Counted from the stretch's first letter, positions 8,376 through 17,728 are shown. The stretch: DNA of 64,000 bases from Carnobacterium gallinarum DSM 4847 (GCF_000744375.1 NZ_JQLU01000005.1:2527496-2591495); one strand, 5' to 3'. The notes: a model not told the origin generated them from the sequence alone. A program made the numbers and translations.

Positions 8376-8510
8376 ATGGAAAAGATAGATTCTTCAAGTG
8401 CGCGTAGGCGATTAAAAAGCAGAAATATCAAAACGCGAAAACGTGCATTAAAACTTATTAAGCAAGCTAAAACTGAGAAAAAAAAGAAGATGGTTGGTTC
8501 GCCAGTGTGA
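8376..8510 (+). CDS. Small highly basic protein (44 aa), possible metal-homeostasis protein
   Basis: Short open frame with an excellent ribosome binding site (GGAGGTGAT, 8363-8371) and an ATG at 8376. The product is 44 residues, with about 18 Lys or Arg (SSARRRLKSRNIKTRKRAL, then KQAKTEKKKKM). No signal peptide or membrane segment is seen. It recalls short basic proteins annotated in enterococci and relatives as putative metal homeostasis proteins, which fits its place in a Zur-controlled unit with rpsN. That name comes from memory and the function is unproven. It could instead be a ribosome- or RNA-associated peptide. Confidence 0.7.
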   Translation: MEKIDSSSARRRLKSRNIKTRKRALKLIKQAKTEKKKKMVGSPV

Positions 8511-8579
8511 ACGCTTGCTAGCTTGGAAATTTAAAGGCATTCCTAAAAATAGAATAAGGTATGAAAGAGGCTGAATTGT

Positions 8580-8667
8580 AGCGTATTCTAAACAATGAAA
8601 AGTTCATAATAATCATCCTTTTTCCTAGACTTTTTGCGTGAAATAACTTAGGATAAATAAATACGCT
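8580..8667 (+). promoter_or_regulatory. Structured leader upstream of the CDF transporter (candidate RNA element)
   Basis: AGCGTATT (8580-8587) pairs perfectly with AATACGCT (8660-8667), closing an 88-base region. Inside are two possible hairpins (ATGAA/TTCAT, and TCCTA with TAGGA). The right arm runs into TTTTGGAG just before the start. It does not show the conserved bases of the yybP-ykoY Mn or NiCo riboswitches as I remember them. The rest of 8511-8696 holds nothing else recognisable. Confidence 0.3.
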
Positions 8668-8696
8668 TTTGGAGTTACATGCTAGGAGGAATAATT

Positions 8697-9869
8697 TTGA
8701 TTAACTATCTATTAAATCGTTTTGAACGCAATTATAAGGGAACACGAGAAGGACTTAGGACAGGACTAGGGATTTTAGCCGGAAAAATAGGCTTACTTTC
8801 TAATCTAGTTCTTTTTTTAATCAAATTAATGATTGGATTGCTTTCTGGAAGTGTCTCAATTATGGCAGATGCGATTAATAATTTGTCAGATACAATTTCG
8901 TCTATTTTGACTTTAATCGGTTTCTATATCTCTGGTAAGCCAGCAGATGCAGAACATCCATATGGACATGAGCGTTTTGAATATATCAGCGGAATGCTCG
9001 TATCAGTATTGATCACCTTTGTTGGTTTTCAGTTTTTGATTACTTCTGTTAAAAGAATCATGAATCCACAAAGTGTTAAAGTAACGGGACTTGTATTAGT
9101 TATTTTAATTTTTTCAATCGGCATTAAAACTTGGCAAAGTTTCTTTTATCAAAAAACAGCTAAAAAGATTGATTCTAATACATTAGTTGCATCAGCAAAA
9201 GATAGCATTAATGATGTTTTCACAACATTAACGGTATTATTATCAGCCATTGTAGAAGGGATAACCGGTTTACGAATTGATGGATATGTTGGGTTATTGA
9301 TTGCTATTTATATTATCTATAGTGGTTTTAAAATGATTCTGGAGTTTATTGATGCATTGATGGGAACAAGACCGCCACAGGCTGAAATCGATGCTATGAA
9401 AGAACATTTATCTTTAGTAAAGGATATTGTTGGTTACCATGATCTATTGATTCATAATTATGGACCTAATAAAGTTTTTGCATCGGTTCATATTGAAATT
9501 GACGATACGTGGGATTTGAGAAAAGCCCATGATACCATTGACTTGATTGAAAGAGAATTTAAACACGGATTAGGTGTAGACTTAGTCTGTCATATGGATC
9601 CTGTAAGCCTACATGATCAAGAACAAAACAGAATTTATCTATTATTGAAAGAAATTATTCATTCACTAGACAATAATTTAAAAATGCATGACTTACAAAT
9701 TGAGCAAAAAGACGGAGAAACTTCAACTATTTACTTTGATATTGCGATTCCTAAGGATTTTAACTTAACTGATAATGAATTAGAAGAGCGAATTCAATAT
9801 GCAGTTGAACAAAAAATTGGTGAATTTCAAGTGGAAATTACCTTCGATCATATTTATCTGTTGATTTAA
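8697..9869 (+). CDS. Cation diffusion facilitator (CDF) metal transporter
   Basis: Proton-coupled efflux pump for a divalent metal (Zn, Mn, Fe or Co), 390 residues. It has about six membrane segments near residues 25-220. TM2 carries SIMADAINNLSDT and TM5 SAKDSINDVFTT, the two Asp-containing sites of the family. The linker after TM2 carries DAEHPYGHERFEYISG (HPYGHGR-like). The C-terminal 170 residues form the cytoplasmic metal-binding dimer domain plus an extra region. The TTG at 8697 is chosen because AGGAGG (8684-8689) lies 7 bases upstream; an ATG six codons earlier has only GGAG. Its long C-terminus and lack of a His-rich loop favour the MntE/FieF-like branch over CzcD, but the substrate is not certain. 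Confidence 0.88.
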   Translation: MINYLLNRFERNYKGTREGLRTGLGILAGKIGLLSNLVLFLIKLMIGLLSGSVSIMADAINNLSDTISSILTLIGFYISGKPADAEHPYGHERFEYISGMLVSVLITFVGFQFLITSVKRIMNPQSVKVTGLVLVILIFSIGIKTWQSFFYQKTAKKIDSNTLVASAKDSINDVFTTLTVLLSAIVEGITGLRIDGYVGLLIAIYIIYSGFKMILEFIDALMGTRPPQAEIDAMKEHLSLVKDIVGYHDLLIHNYGPNKVFASVHIEIDDTWDLRKAHDTIDLIEREFKHGLGVDLVCHMDPVSLHDQEQNRIYLLLKEIIHSLDNNLKMHDLQIEQKDGETSTIYFDIAIPKDFNLTDNELEERIQYAVEQKIGEFQVEITFDHIYLLI

Positions 9870-9892
9870 ATGAACAAAAAATTGTACCCAAT

Positions 9893-9945
9893 AAAATAGT
9901 TGAACTTTTTAAATGTTTTTATTTAAAAAGTTCAACTATTTTTTT
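9893..9945 (+). terminator. Strong terminator after the CDF gene
   Basis: Arms AATAGTTGAACTTTTTAAAT and its complement around a short loop, with a T7 tract. The rest of the 9946-10237 gap is very AT-rich, with a T12 run at 10185-10196 and no gene. Confidence 0.9.
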
Positions 9946-10237
9946 GCAAAATTAAAGAGGGTAATGATAATATTTTTTCTGAAAATATAGAAAAAATAAA
10001 AAAAGATTTACGGTTGTTATTTTTCAAGGAAATTAGTAAAGATATAGATAGAAAACTCCGTCTATATAGGAATAAGAAAAGTTAGATATATTTTGGAATT
10101 ATAAGAAAAATTATTTAAATTTAAGAAATAGACGTTTTTTTTTGAAAAAGTGCTTAAAAAAGTGTCTAAAATTAAATGAAATAATTTTTTTTTTTTAGAT
10201 AATTAGTAAAGTTAAAAAATATTAGCTATAGATTTAA

Positions 10238-10246
10238 TGGTAAAAT
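10238..10246 (+). promoter_or_regulatory. Extended -10 promoter of the envelope operon
   Basis: TGGTAAAAT is an extended -10 (TGn plus TAAAAT) 39 bases before the start codon. No good -35 box is visible. Confidence 0.45.
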
Positions 10247-10285
10247 GTATAAGATGTTTAGCAGATTTTGAGAGGAGAATTCAAT

Positions 10286-12205
10286 TTGATAGTATTTTTA
10301 ATTTTATTATTTGTCTTTAACGGAACATTACTAATTACAGGAAGATGGTTTTTATACAAACAAAAAGATAAATTTTCAACGATTTTTTTAAAAAGTATTC
10401 AATGGTTAATGAATGGCATCTTTTTGATAGTAAATTCAGAATTGTTATTGTCGACAATGTATCCCAATACATACCATCCAGTCATTTTTGAAATTGGAGT
10501 GTCGAACTTTATACTTACGCTTATTATTCAAATTCCTTTTTACTTACTTATTTATGGCTTCCTTGGTTTTTATATAGGGAATGCTTTATTGACCGTTTTA
10601 ACCTTTATATTAGGTGTTTCAAATTACGTGAAGTTTACATTACAAGGTTTGCCCCTATTTATTTGGGATTTTTTATCATCTAAAATGGTTACAGATGTGC
10701 TTTTTAATATGGTATTGAAAGAACAATTACTGATTACAATTCTTTCACTTATTCTATTAACTGCTATGATTTGGGGCTTGAAGAAACTATTTTATTCTTG
10801 GCATTTTCCCACTGAAAATTGGAAATTACGAGGAACTTTAGCCGCAATTGGCTGTATTAGTATGGTGTTTTTCTTTTTTAATTTTGAACAGATTTACTCG
10901 AAGTTTAACATTCAAGCGGCAGAGTATAACAAACCGATTCAAAAAAGTTATCAAGAAAATGGATTTGTTCTATCGTTTCTTGGGAATTCTAATCAACATG
11001 GAATGGTTATGCCTGCGAACTATTCAAAAGAAACAGTTGCAGAGGCTGTCACTGAAATTAAAAATAAAATGGATGCGATTAATAAGCCAAAAGTTGAGCT
11101 AATTAAAGAACAACGACCAAATATTATCTTTATTTTAAGCGAAGCATTTTGGGATCCAACTACAATTAAAGAAGCGGAATGGACACAAGATCCAATTCCA
11201 ACTATCCATGGTTTAATGGAAACGTCTGGTGGGTACCTATTTTCACCAGAGTTTGGTGGTAGCACTGCGAATGTAGAATGGAATGTTTTAACTGGTTTTT
11301 CTTCTAATTTTACTATTGATGGTTATATTCAATACAATCGAACAACTCAACTAAAACAGGCACCAAGTATTGTTGAACCTTTGAAAAGTCAGGGGTATCA
11401 AGCGATTGCCTTACATGATTATCAAAAAGAGTATTATTATCGGACAGAAGTTTACAAAAAGTTTGGTTTTTCAGAATTCATTTCTGAAACAGAAATGACG
11501 CATCACGATACGAATAATATTGGTACGTACATTAGTGACGCATCTATTTTTAAAGAAGCAGTTGAATTGATAGATAAAAAAGGAAAAGATAATCCTATGT
11601 TGCTACATATGATTACTATGCAAAATCATTATCCTTATACATCAAACTCTAAATTTGGCCAAATAGATTATGTGAAGAATAAAGAGGCATTAGTTGATGG
11701 TGACCAATTTAATTTATATATAAATGGGTTAGCAGATACAGACAAGGCAGTTAAAGAATTATTAACCAGTCTTGAAAAAGTTAAACGTCCAACCTATGTT
11801 GTCTTTTATGGTGATCATTTGCCATCTTTAAATAATGAATTCTATGAGCATGCAACCTTTAATACAAATCAAAACCAAGTCGTTGCCAAACACGAAACTT
11901 CTTATTTTGTTTGGAAAAATGATGGAGAAAAACTAGAAGTGCCAAGTGAGGTAATCAGTCCTAACTATATTGCTGGAGATATAATGGAAAGATCTGGATT
12001 GCATCAAACTATTTTTCAACAATATACGACCTATGTTCAAAATAAAATACCTGCCTTTAATAAGCGTGTATATTTGGACAAAAAAGGCAATTCAAAAAAA
12101 TTAACCAATGATGAAGAGGAACTGTTAGATCGTTATTATTTAATTCAATACGATATGATGTATGGAGAACAGTATAGTTCCAAAATTTTTGAAGTTGAAA
12201 GTTAA
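10286..12205 (+). CDS. LTA synthase-like sulfatase-fold membrane enzyme (phosphoglycerol transferase family)
   Basis: Membrane enzyme of 639 residues. Five membrane segments in the first 200 residues are followed by an extracellular sulfatase-fold domain. Key blocks are RPNIIFILSEAFWDPT, EFGGSTANVEWNVLTGFS (containing the likely nucleophilic Thr), MQNHYPY and VVFYGDHLPSLN (metal ligands). The family moves glycerol-phosphate from phosphatidylglycerol to an acceptor, building lipoteichoic acid or similar polymers. It is more diverged than housekeeping LtaS, so it may be a primase-like or alternative enzyme. The TTG at 10286 follows AGAGGAG (10271-10277); an upstream TTG at 10268 precedes that site. 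It is first of four closely spaced genes. Confidence 0.82.
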   Translation: MIVFLILLFVFNGTLLITGRWFLYKQKDKFSTIFLKSIQWLMNGIFLIVNSELLLSTMYPNTYHPVIFEIGVSNFILTLIIQIPFYLLIYGFLGFYIGNALLTVLTFILGVSNYVKFTLQGLPLFIWDFLSSKMVTDVLFNMVLKEQLLITILSLILLTAMIWGLKKLFYSWHFPTENWKLRGTLAAIGCISMVFFFFNFEQIYSKFNIQAAEYNKPIQKSYQENGFVLSFLGNSNQHGMVMPANYSKETVAEAVTEIKNKMDAINKPKVELIKEQRPNIIFILSEAFWDPTTIKEAEWTQDPIPTIHGLMETSGGYLFSPEFGGSTANVEWNVLTGFSSNFTIDGYIQYNRTTQLKQAPSIVEPLKSQGYQAIALHDYQKEYYYRTEVYKKFGFSEFISETEMTHHDTNNIGTYISDASIFKEAVELIDKKGKDNPMLLHMITMQNHYPYTSNSKFGQIDYVKNKEALVDGDQFNLYINGLADTDKAVKELLTSLEKVKRPTYVVFYGDHLPSLNNEFYEHATFNTNQNQVVAKHETSYFVWKNDGEKLEVPSEVISPNYIAGDIMERSGLHQTIFQQYTTYVQNKIPAFNKRVYLDKKGNSKKLTNDEEELLDRYYLIQYDMMYGEQYSSKIFEVES

Positions 12206-12225
12206 CATAAAAAGGAGATTAATGA

Positions 12226-13395
12226 ATGAATATCGGTATTTTTACAGATACGTATTTTCCGCAAATAAGCGGTGTTGCAACATCAATTGCGATGTTGCAA
12301 AAGGAGTTAACCAATCGTGGACACCAAGTTTACATTTTTACAACATCGAATCCTGAAGCAAATGATATAGAAGATTATCCCAATGTTTATCGAATTCCAA
12401 GCATTCCTTTTCTATTTTACACGGAGCGACGTATTTCCTACGTTAGCTCCCGTAAAATAACGCGTTTAGTAGAAGAATTGAAGCTTGATATTATTCATAC
12501 ACAGACTGAATTTTCATTAGGGGTGATTGGACAAAAAGTAGCACAAAAATATAACTTACCGTTGTTACATACGTATCATACGATGTATGAAGATTACTTG
12601 CATTATATTGCGAACGGAAAATTATTAACTAAACCGATGGTGAAGTACTTAATGCAATCATTCTGTCAAAAAGCAGATATTGTGATTGCTCCTACTGAAA
12701 AAGTGAAATTAACTTTGGAGAAGTATCAAATATGCCGTCCAATTAAAATTATTCCTACAGGGATTGATTTTCAAAGTTTTGAGCAAACAGATTATTTACA
12801 ACAACAAACCAATGAATTAAAAAAAGAATTAGGTTTGTCAGAGGATGATTTTGTTTTAGTCTGGCTTGGACGGGTTGCTTATGAAAAAAATTTAGAAGAA
12901 ATTTTAAGAGAATTACCAGCTATTTTAATGGAACAGTCGAATACGAAGTTAGTTATTGTTGGTGACGGTCCTGCTAAAAAAGATTCTGAAAAAATAGTGC
13001 AAGAATTAGGTTTAAATGAAGTGGTTCAATTTTTAGGTGAACAAAATTGGGAAAATATTAATAAATTTTATCAGCTAGGAAATGCTTTTATCAGTGCATC
13101 AACTACAGAAACACAGGGCTTAACTTATATAGAAGCGTTGGCGTCAAATCTACCAGTTATTGCCAAACGAGATAGTAGCATTGAGCAATTAATAGTTGAT
13201 AAACAAACTGGATTTTTATTCGAGAAATCTAGTGAACTGCCAGCCATTATAAAATCTATTAGTCAATATCCAGCCGCAACAGAGGCTATTATTAAAAATG
13301 GACGTGAACAAATTAAGAATCTTTCGGTTGAACATTTTGGTGATACTTTAGAAGAAGTTTATGAAGGTTTGTTAAAAGAAGCAGTTGAAAAATAA
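12226..13395 (+). CDS. GT4 glycosyltransferase, diacylglycerol glucosyltransferase-like
   Basis: Cytoplasmic-face glycosyltransferase of 389 residues. The N-terminal Rossmann domain opens with MNIGIFTDTYFPQISGVATS, typical of processive lipid glucosyltransferases, and has HTQTEFSLG and HTYHTMYEDYLHY. The C-terminal domain has WLGRVAYEKNLEEIL, VIVGDGP and the retaining EX7E motif ETQGLTYIE. Relatives make alpha-glucosyl-diacylglycerol, the lipid anchor of lipoteichoic acid. Position directly after an LTA-synthase-like gene (20-base gap) supports a glycolipid or polymer-anchor role. RBS AAGGAG. The exact sugar and acceptor are inferred. Confidence 0.82.
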   Translation: MNIGIFTDTYFPQISGVATSIAMLQKELTNRGHQVYIFTTSNPEANDIEDYPNVYRIPSIPFLFYTERRISYVSSRKITRLVEELKLDIIHTQTEFSLGVIGQKVAQKYNLPLLHTYHTMYEDYLHYIANGKLLTKPMVKYLMQSFCQKADIVIAPTEKVKLTLEKYQICRPIKIIPTGIDFQSFEQTDYLQQQTNELKKELGLSEDDFVLVWLGRVAYEKNLEEILRELPAILMEQSNTKLVIVGDGPAKKDSEKIVQELGLNEVVQFLGEQNWENINKFYQLGNAFISASTTETQGLTYIEALASNLPVIAKRDSSIEQLIVDKQTGFLFEKSSELPAIIKSISQYPAATEAIIKNGREQIKNLSVEHFGDTLEEVYEGLLKEAVEK

Positions 13396-13421
13396 ATGCA
13401 CCAAGTAAGAGGGGAAAATAA

Positions 13422-14117
13422 ATGATTAGAGTAATTGATTCATCAAAAAGCTATCCGATGGGTGATCGACTACAGATGGTAAATAACAAAATTAGTTTTA
13501 AGATTCGTAAAGGTGAATTAGCTATGATTATTGGACCTTCTGGTTCAGGAAAATCAACAGTTTTAAATATCCTTGGTGGATTAGAAGTAAATGATTCAGG
13601 ATCAGTTTATGTAAATAAAAAAAATATTAGTAAGTTTAGTGAAAAAGAACGCTCCTTGTATCGAAAAGATGTAATTGGTTTTGTTTTTCAATTTTATAAC
13701 TTAATTGCAAATCTTACAGCAAGAGAAAATGTTGAACTAGCAGCAAATATGGCTGAAAATCCTTATACAGCAGAAGAAGTGCTGAAACAAGTTGGATTAG
13801 CGAATCGGATGGATAATTTTCCAGCACAGTTATCTGGTGGCGAACAGCAACGTGTTGCAATAGCACGTGCTTTAGTAAAAAGACCGAAAATTTTATTATG
13901 TGATGAACCAACTGGCGCATTGGATTTTGAAAGTGGCCAAGGGGTTTTAATGTTGCTACAAGAAACCGCACAAAAATATGGAACGACCGTAGTCATGGTC
14001 ACTCATAATGGTGCGATTGCTTCAATGGCGAACCGAGTAATTGAGATTAAGGATAGCCGTGTCAAAGAGATTAAAGTGAATAAAAGCCCAATTCAAGCCA
14101 ACTTGATCGAGTGGTAG
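13422..14117 (+). CDS. ABC transporter ATP-binding protein (MacB/LolD-like)
   Basis: Nucleotide-binding subunit of 231 residues. Walker A is GPSGSGKST (about residue 39), the Q-loop is FVFQFYNLI, the signature is [15 protein letters not shown], Walker B is ILLCDEPTGALD and the H-loop is VVMVTHN. It pairs with the FtsX-type permease starting 19 bases downstream and probably powers a mechanotransmission or lipid/peptide extrusion machine. It is third in the envelope operon; RBS GAGGGG. Confidence 0.93.
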   Translation: MIRVIDSSKSYPMGDRLQMVNNKISFKIRKGELAMIIGPSGSGKSTVLNILGGLEVNDSGSVYVNKKNISKFSEKERSLYRKDVIGFVFQFYNLIANLTARENVELAANMAENPYTAEEVLKQVGLANRMDNFPAQLSGGEQQRVAIARALVKRPKILLCDEPTGALDFESGQGVLMLLQETAQKYGTTVVMVTHNGAIASMANRVIEIKDSRVKEIKVNKSPIQANLIEW

Positions 14118-14136
14118 TAAGGAGGAGATACTCAGA

Positions 14137-17100
14137 ATGAAAGTTTTAAGACTTGATTTTTGGCGAGAAATTTCAAAATCTAAAAATCGCTTTTTTTCAA
14201 TTTCGTTGTTAATTATGATTGGTACGATTCTGTTCATTGGATTAAAATCAGTGGGTCCCAATATGACCGATACCGCAAGTGACTATTACAAAAAGTATCA
14301 ATTATTAGATTTTCAAATCCAAACAACAGTAGGCTTTGAAGAAGCAGACTATTTGAATTTAATGAAAGCTGATCCAACAATTGAAAGCAGTGAGCTTGGG
14401 TATTCACAGATTGTCATGAGCTATGAAAAGAATTTAGTTGCCTACTTAAAATCTTTTCCAAAATATCAAAAAAATGAAGATAGCGGTTTAGAGATTATCG
14501 AAGGGAAATTACCTAGAAAAAGCGGCGAATTAGCAATTGATAAAAAAATGTTAGGTAGTTATAAGATTGGTGATAAAATTACCTTTAACGACAGTTCAGA
14601 TACAGCTATTAAAGATCAATTAAAAGTAACTACTTTCAAAATAGTAGGAATTGTTTCTAGTCCAGAATTTATCCAAAGTGGCACTCGTGGTTTAAGTCCG
14701 GTGGGCAAAGGGCTGATTGACTTTTTTGGTGTTATTTTAGAGGAAGATTTTGCCTTACCAGTTTACTCAACAATCTCATTACGTTATCAGAATACTAAAA
14801 ATTTAAATGGTTATAGCCAAAAATATAGTGATGAAATTGACAAGAAAACAAAAGTTTTAGAAAGTTGGCTAGACGAGTTAGTCTTAAATAAACAAACAAA
14901 AGCTAAAGAAGACTTGCAAAAATCCGTAAAATCCTTAGAAAAAGAAGTGATCTCCTTAAAAGATGAGATTAAGAACGGAACGGAAAAGCTAGAAGAAAAT
15001 GAAAAGCTACTAAATGAAAAAAAAGCCGAATATGATAAAAATAAAGCCGAATATGATAAGAAACATGAAGAAATTCAAGTAGAATTAGAATCAAAAGATG
15101 CAGAGCTACAGGAAAATCAAGAAAAAATACAGCATCAAGAACAATTATATGAAGAAAAAGCACAAGAATTTGAAAAGGCAGAGAGTCTTTTGCAAGAAAA
15201 AAAGACAGAATTGGCTGGATTACGGAGTCAATTAGAAGAAGCAAAAGCTAGTTTAGAAGAATCTCGTCAGGAGTTGATTCGACAAAATCAAGCATTGACT
15301 AGTCTACCTCCTCAACAACAAGCAATTGCTACTGAACAATATAATACAGCTTATGCAGAATATTTAACTCAAGAACAAGTAATTCTAGCCCAAGAAAATG
15401 AATTGCTAACGAATGAAACTGCGCTAATTGCAAATGAAACAGAGTTAAATGCGAATCTTAGTGAGATTGAGGCGGCAAAAGGCGAACTGCTTCAGGCCCA
15501 GACTAATTTTAATCAAGCAGCAGAAAAATTTCAAACAAGCGAAGAAGAAGTGAATCAGAATTTAGAAGAACAGCAACAAGCAATTGATGATGCTGAAGAA
15601 CGTTTGGATAGTGAAGAAACTAAGTTTGATGATTTTGTTAGTAGCTTTGAGGAACAGAAAGCAGATGCTGAAGCTGCTATTGAAGAATTAGGCGAAAATA
15701 TAAAAAAATTAACGAATTCAGTTAAGAAAGTTAGTTTACCAAAGTATACAATTCAGACAAGATTTGATCAACAAGGATATTCTTTATACAAAGAAAACAT
15801 TGATCGTCTAGAAGGTTTAGGTTTGATTTTTCCAGTTTTCTTTTTTGGAGTAGCTTTACTTGTTACAATGACTACCATAACAAGAATGATTGAGATGCAA
15901 CGAATTCAAATTGGAACATTAAAAGCATTAGGTGTTTCACCAGTGAATATTTTTTCTAAATATTTTTACTATGCGTTGTCGTCTGGTTTATTAGGCTTCA
16001 TTGTAGGGAGTATCATAGGAATTTATGGATTGCCAAACTTTATGTTTTATATGTATAAGCCAATGTATAATTTTGAAAGTCTAATTACGACAGTTAAGTT
16101 TGAATATGTTCTACAGGCATTTTTAATTACAATTATTGTAACGACATTACCTGTTTTTCTATTTTATACATCTATCTTTAAAGAAAGTGCCTTAAAACTA
16201 ATGCGTCCGAAAGTTCCATTAGTTGGTCGAAAAATATTAATTGAGAAATGGACATTTCTATGGAGTAAGTTTAGCTTTGATACAAGATTGTCTTTAAGAA
16301 ATTTATTTAGATATAAATTACGAGCTTTAATGGTTATTGTTGGAATTGCAGGTTCAATTGCTTTACTCTATACGGGATTTAGTGCAAATGAAGCCATTCG
16401 GAAAATTCCGGATCGACAATATCAACAATTAAATCAATATCAATTAACTATGCAACTAAATAATGCTGTAGATGAAACCGATACAGAAGCAAATCATCCC
16501 TACCAGTCAGTACTAAACTATTATGGGGTGAATGAGCGACTATTAGTTCATCAGCAAGTCATTGAGGTTGGAAAAAGTAAAGAATCTAAAAAGGTGACTC
16601 TAGTTGTACCTAAAAACGAAAAGCAACTAAATGAGTTTATTTTGTTAAGAGATCATTGGAATCATGATGCTATTCCTTTAACAAACACGGGAGTCATTAT
16701 TTCAGAAAAGCTTGCCAAAATGTTTAAGCTAAAAGTTGGTTCTACAATTGAATTTAAGACTAATGATGGCAGTAAAAAGCAAGCTAAAGTGGCAGCTATT
16801 AGTGAAAACTATATGAATAATTTTATTTACTTTACTAGTGAGTACTATCAAGAAACCATGAAGCAAAAGCCAAGCTTTGATGTTGAATTGTTGAAATTAC
16901 CACTAGAGTTTGATCAACAACTAGTTTCTACTACTAAAGAAACAAAAGCTAGCGAAGATACAGTGCTAATTGATGCACCGTTTTATAGCTATTCTGAGAA
17001 ACTAGATTCTTCATCTGATGACGAAACAGATGCGTCAGAAGATAGTACAGAGGCGACTAAAGAAGCAGAACTGTTTAAAATTGTGAATCGAAGTGGTAAA

Positions 17101-17613
17101 GATAGTACAGTTCAAGATAATATTGTTCGGAATTTATTAGATCTCGACGAAGTTTCAGGTATCACTTTTATTAGCGATGCAAAACAAGAAGTGAGCAGTG
17201 TTCTAGATAGCTTAACGAGTATTTTTTATCTATTAACGGTTTCCGCTGTCGTCTTAACAATTGTTGTGCTAATTAATTTAGCCAATATTAATGTCTTTGA
17301 ACGCCGACAAGATATTTCAGTGCTGAAAGTGATGGGGTATAATGGAAAAAAAGTCACGCTTTACGTTTTCCGTGAAATTTACTTGTTAATGTTTGTGGGA
17401 ATCGGACTCGGTGGATTAATTGGAATTTGGCTGTATAATATTGTAATGGCTGAATTAGAATTAGATTTTATTCTGTTTCCAGAAAGTACATTTTTGCTTA
17501 ATTTTGGAAATTCTAGTGTAGTTGTTATTCTTTTATTCATGCTAATTATGTTAAGAATGCATCGAACCATTCAAGATATTAATCTTTTGGAATCATTAAA
17601 ATCAGTTGAATAA
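14137..17613 (+). CDS. FtsX-family ABC permease with a very long extracellular coiled coil
   Basis: Membrane subunit of 1158 residues, well above the 400-850 usual for MacB/FtsX permeases. TM1 lies near residues 18-38, then a MacB-like periplasmic-type domain. A Gln/Glu/Lys-rich coiled coil spans about residues 240-540 (for example KLEENEKLLNEKKAEYDKNK). Three TMs follow around 565-700, then a second extracellular domain, and a final three-TM bundle near 1040-1150 (VLINLANINVFERRQDISVLKVMG). The coiled coil probably reaches through the cell wall. Cargo is unknown; the operon partners suggest an envelope polymer or lipid. RBS AAGGAGGAG. Confidence 0.88.
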   Translation: MKVLRLDFWREISKSKNRFFSISLLIMIGTILFIGLKSVGPNMTDTASDYYKKYQLLDFQIQTTVGFEEADYLNLMKADPTIESSELGYSQIVMSYEKNLVAYLKSFPKYQKNEDSGLEIIEGKLPRKSGELAIDKKMLGSYKIGDKITFNDSSDTAIKDQLKVTTFKIVGIVSSPEFIQSGTRGLSPVGKGLIDFFGVILEEDFALPVYSTISLRYQNTKNLNGYSQKYSDEIDKKTKVLESWLDELVLNKQTKAKEDLQKSVKSLEKEVISLKDEIKNGTEKLEENEKLLNEKKAEYDKNKAEYDKKHEEIQVELESKDAELQENQEKIQHQEQLYEEKAQEFEKAESLLQEKKTELAGLRSQLEEAKASLEESRQELIRQNQALTSLPPQQQAIATEQYNTAYAEYLTQEQVILAQENELLTNETALIANETELNANLSEIEAAKGELLQAQTNFNQAAEKFQTSEEEVNQNLEEQQQAIDDAEERLDSEETKFDDFVSSFEEQKADAEAAIEELGENIKKLTNSVKKVSLPKYTIQTRFDQQGYSLYKENIDRLEGLGLIFPVFFFGVALLVTMTTITRMIEMQRIQIGTLKALGVSPVNIFSKYFYYALSSGLLGFIVGSIIGIYGLPNFMFYMYKPMYNFESLITTVKFEYVLQAFLITIIVTTLPVFLFYTSIFKESALKLMRPKVPLVGRKILIEKWTFLWSKFSFDTRLSLRNLFRYKLRALMVIVGIAGSIALLYTGFSANEAIRKIPDRQYQQLNQYQLTMQLNNAVDETDTEANHPYQSVLNYYGVNERLLVHQQVIEVGKSKESKKVTLVVPKNEKQLNEFILLRDHWNHDAIPLTNTGVIISEKLAKMFKLKVGSTIEFKTNDGSKKQAKVAAISENYMNNFIYFTSEYYQETMKQKPSFDVELLKLPLEFDQQLVSTTKETKASEDTVLIDAPFYSYSEKLDSSSDDETDASEDSTEATKEAELFKIVNRSGKDSTVQDNIVRNLLDLDEVSGITFISDAKQEVSSVLDSLTSIFYLLTVSAVVLTIVVLINLANINVFERRQDISVLKVMGYNGKKVTLYVFREIYLLMFVGIGLGGLIGIWLYNIVMAELELDFILFPESTFLLNFGNSSVVVILLFMLIMLRMHRTIQDINLLESLKSVE

Positions 17614-17621
17614 AACTAGTT

Positions 17622-17668
17622 AAGCCGTTAAATCTAAGAAATTATTTCTGGATTTAACGGCTTTTTTG
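17622..17668 (+). terminator. Terminator of the envelope operon
   Basis: Stem AAGCCGTTAAATC / GATTTAACGGCTT with a T6 tract. Confidence 0.88.
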
Positions 17669-17672
17669 CATT

Positions 17673-17716
17673 AAAAAAAGTGAGTATTGGTGATTTTTCA
17701 CCAATACTCACTTTTA
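17673..17716 (-). terminator. Terminator of the trehalose PTS gene
   Basis: Perfect stem AAAAGTGAGTATTGGTGA / TCACCAATACTCACTTTT, with the T run on the - strand side, just past the convergent PTS stop codon. Confidence 0.85.
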
Positions 17717-17728
17717 AAGAAATCTCAA

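Noticed and set aside
8511-8696. yybP-ykoY (Mn) or NiCo riboswitch
   Set aside because: A stem structure is present, but the conserved loop sequences of those classes are not.
12162-12356. Open frame of 64 codons bridging the LtaS-like gene and the GT4 gene
   Set aside because: It overlaps both real genes in another frame and has no ribosome binding site.
14969-15244. Open frame of 91 codons on the - strand
   Set aside because: It mirrors the Lys/Glu-rich coiled coil of the permease; such regions give false Leu/Phe-rich frames on the other strand.
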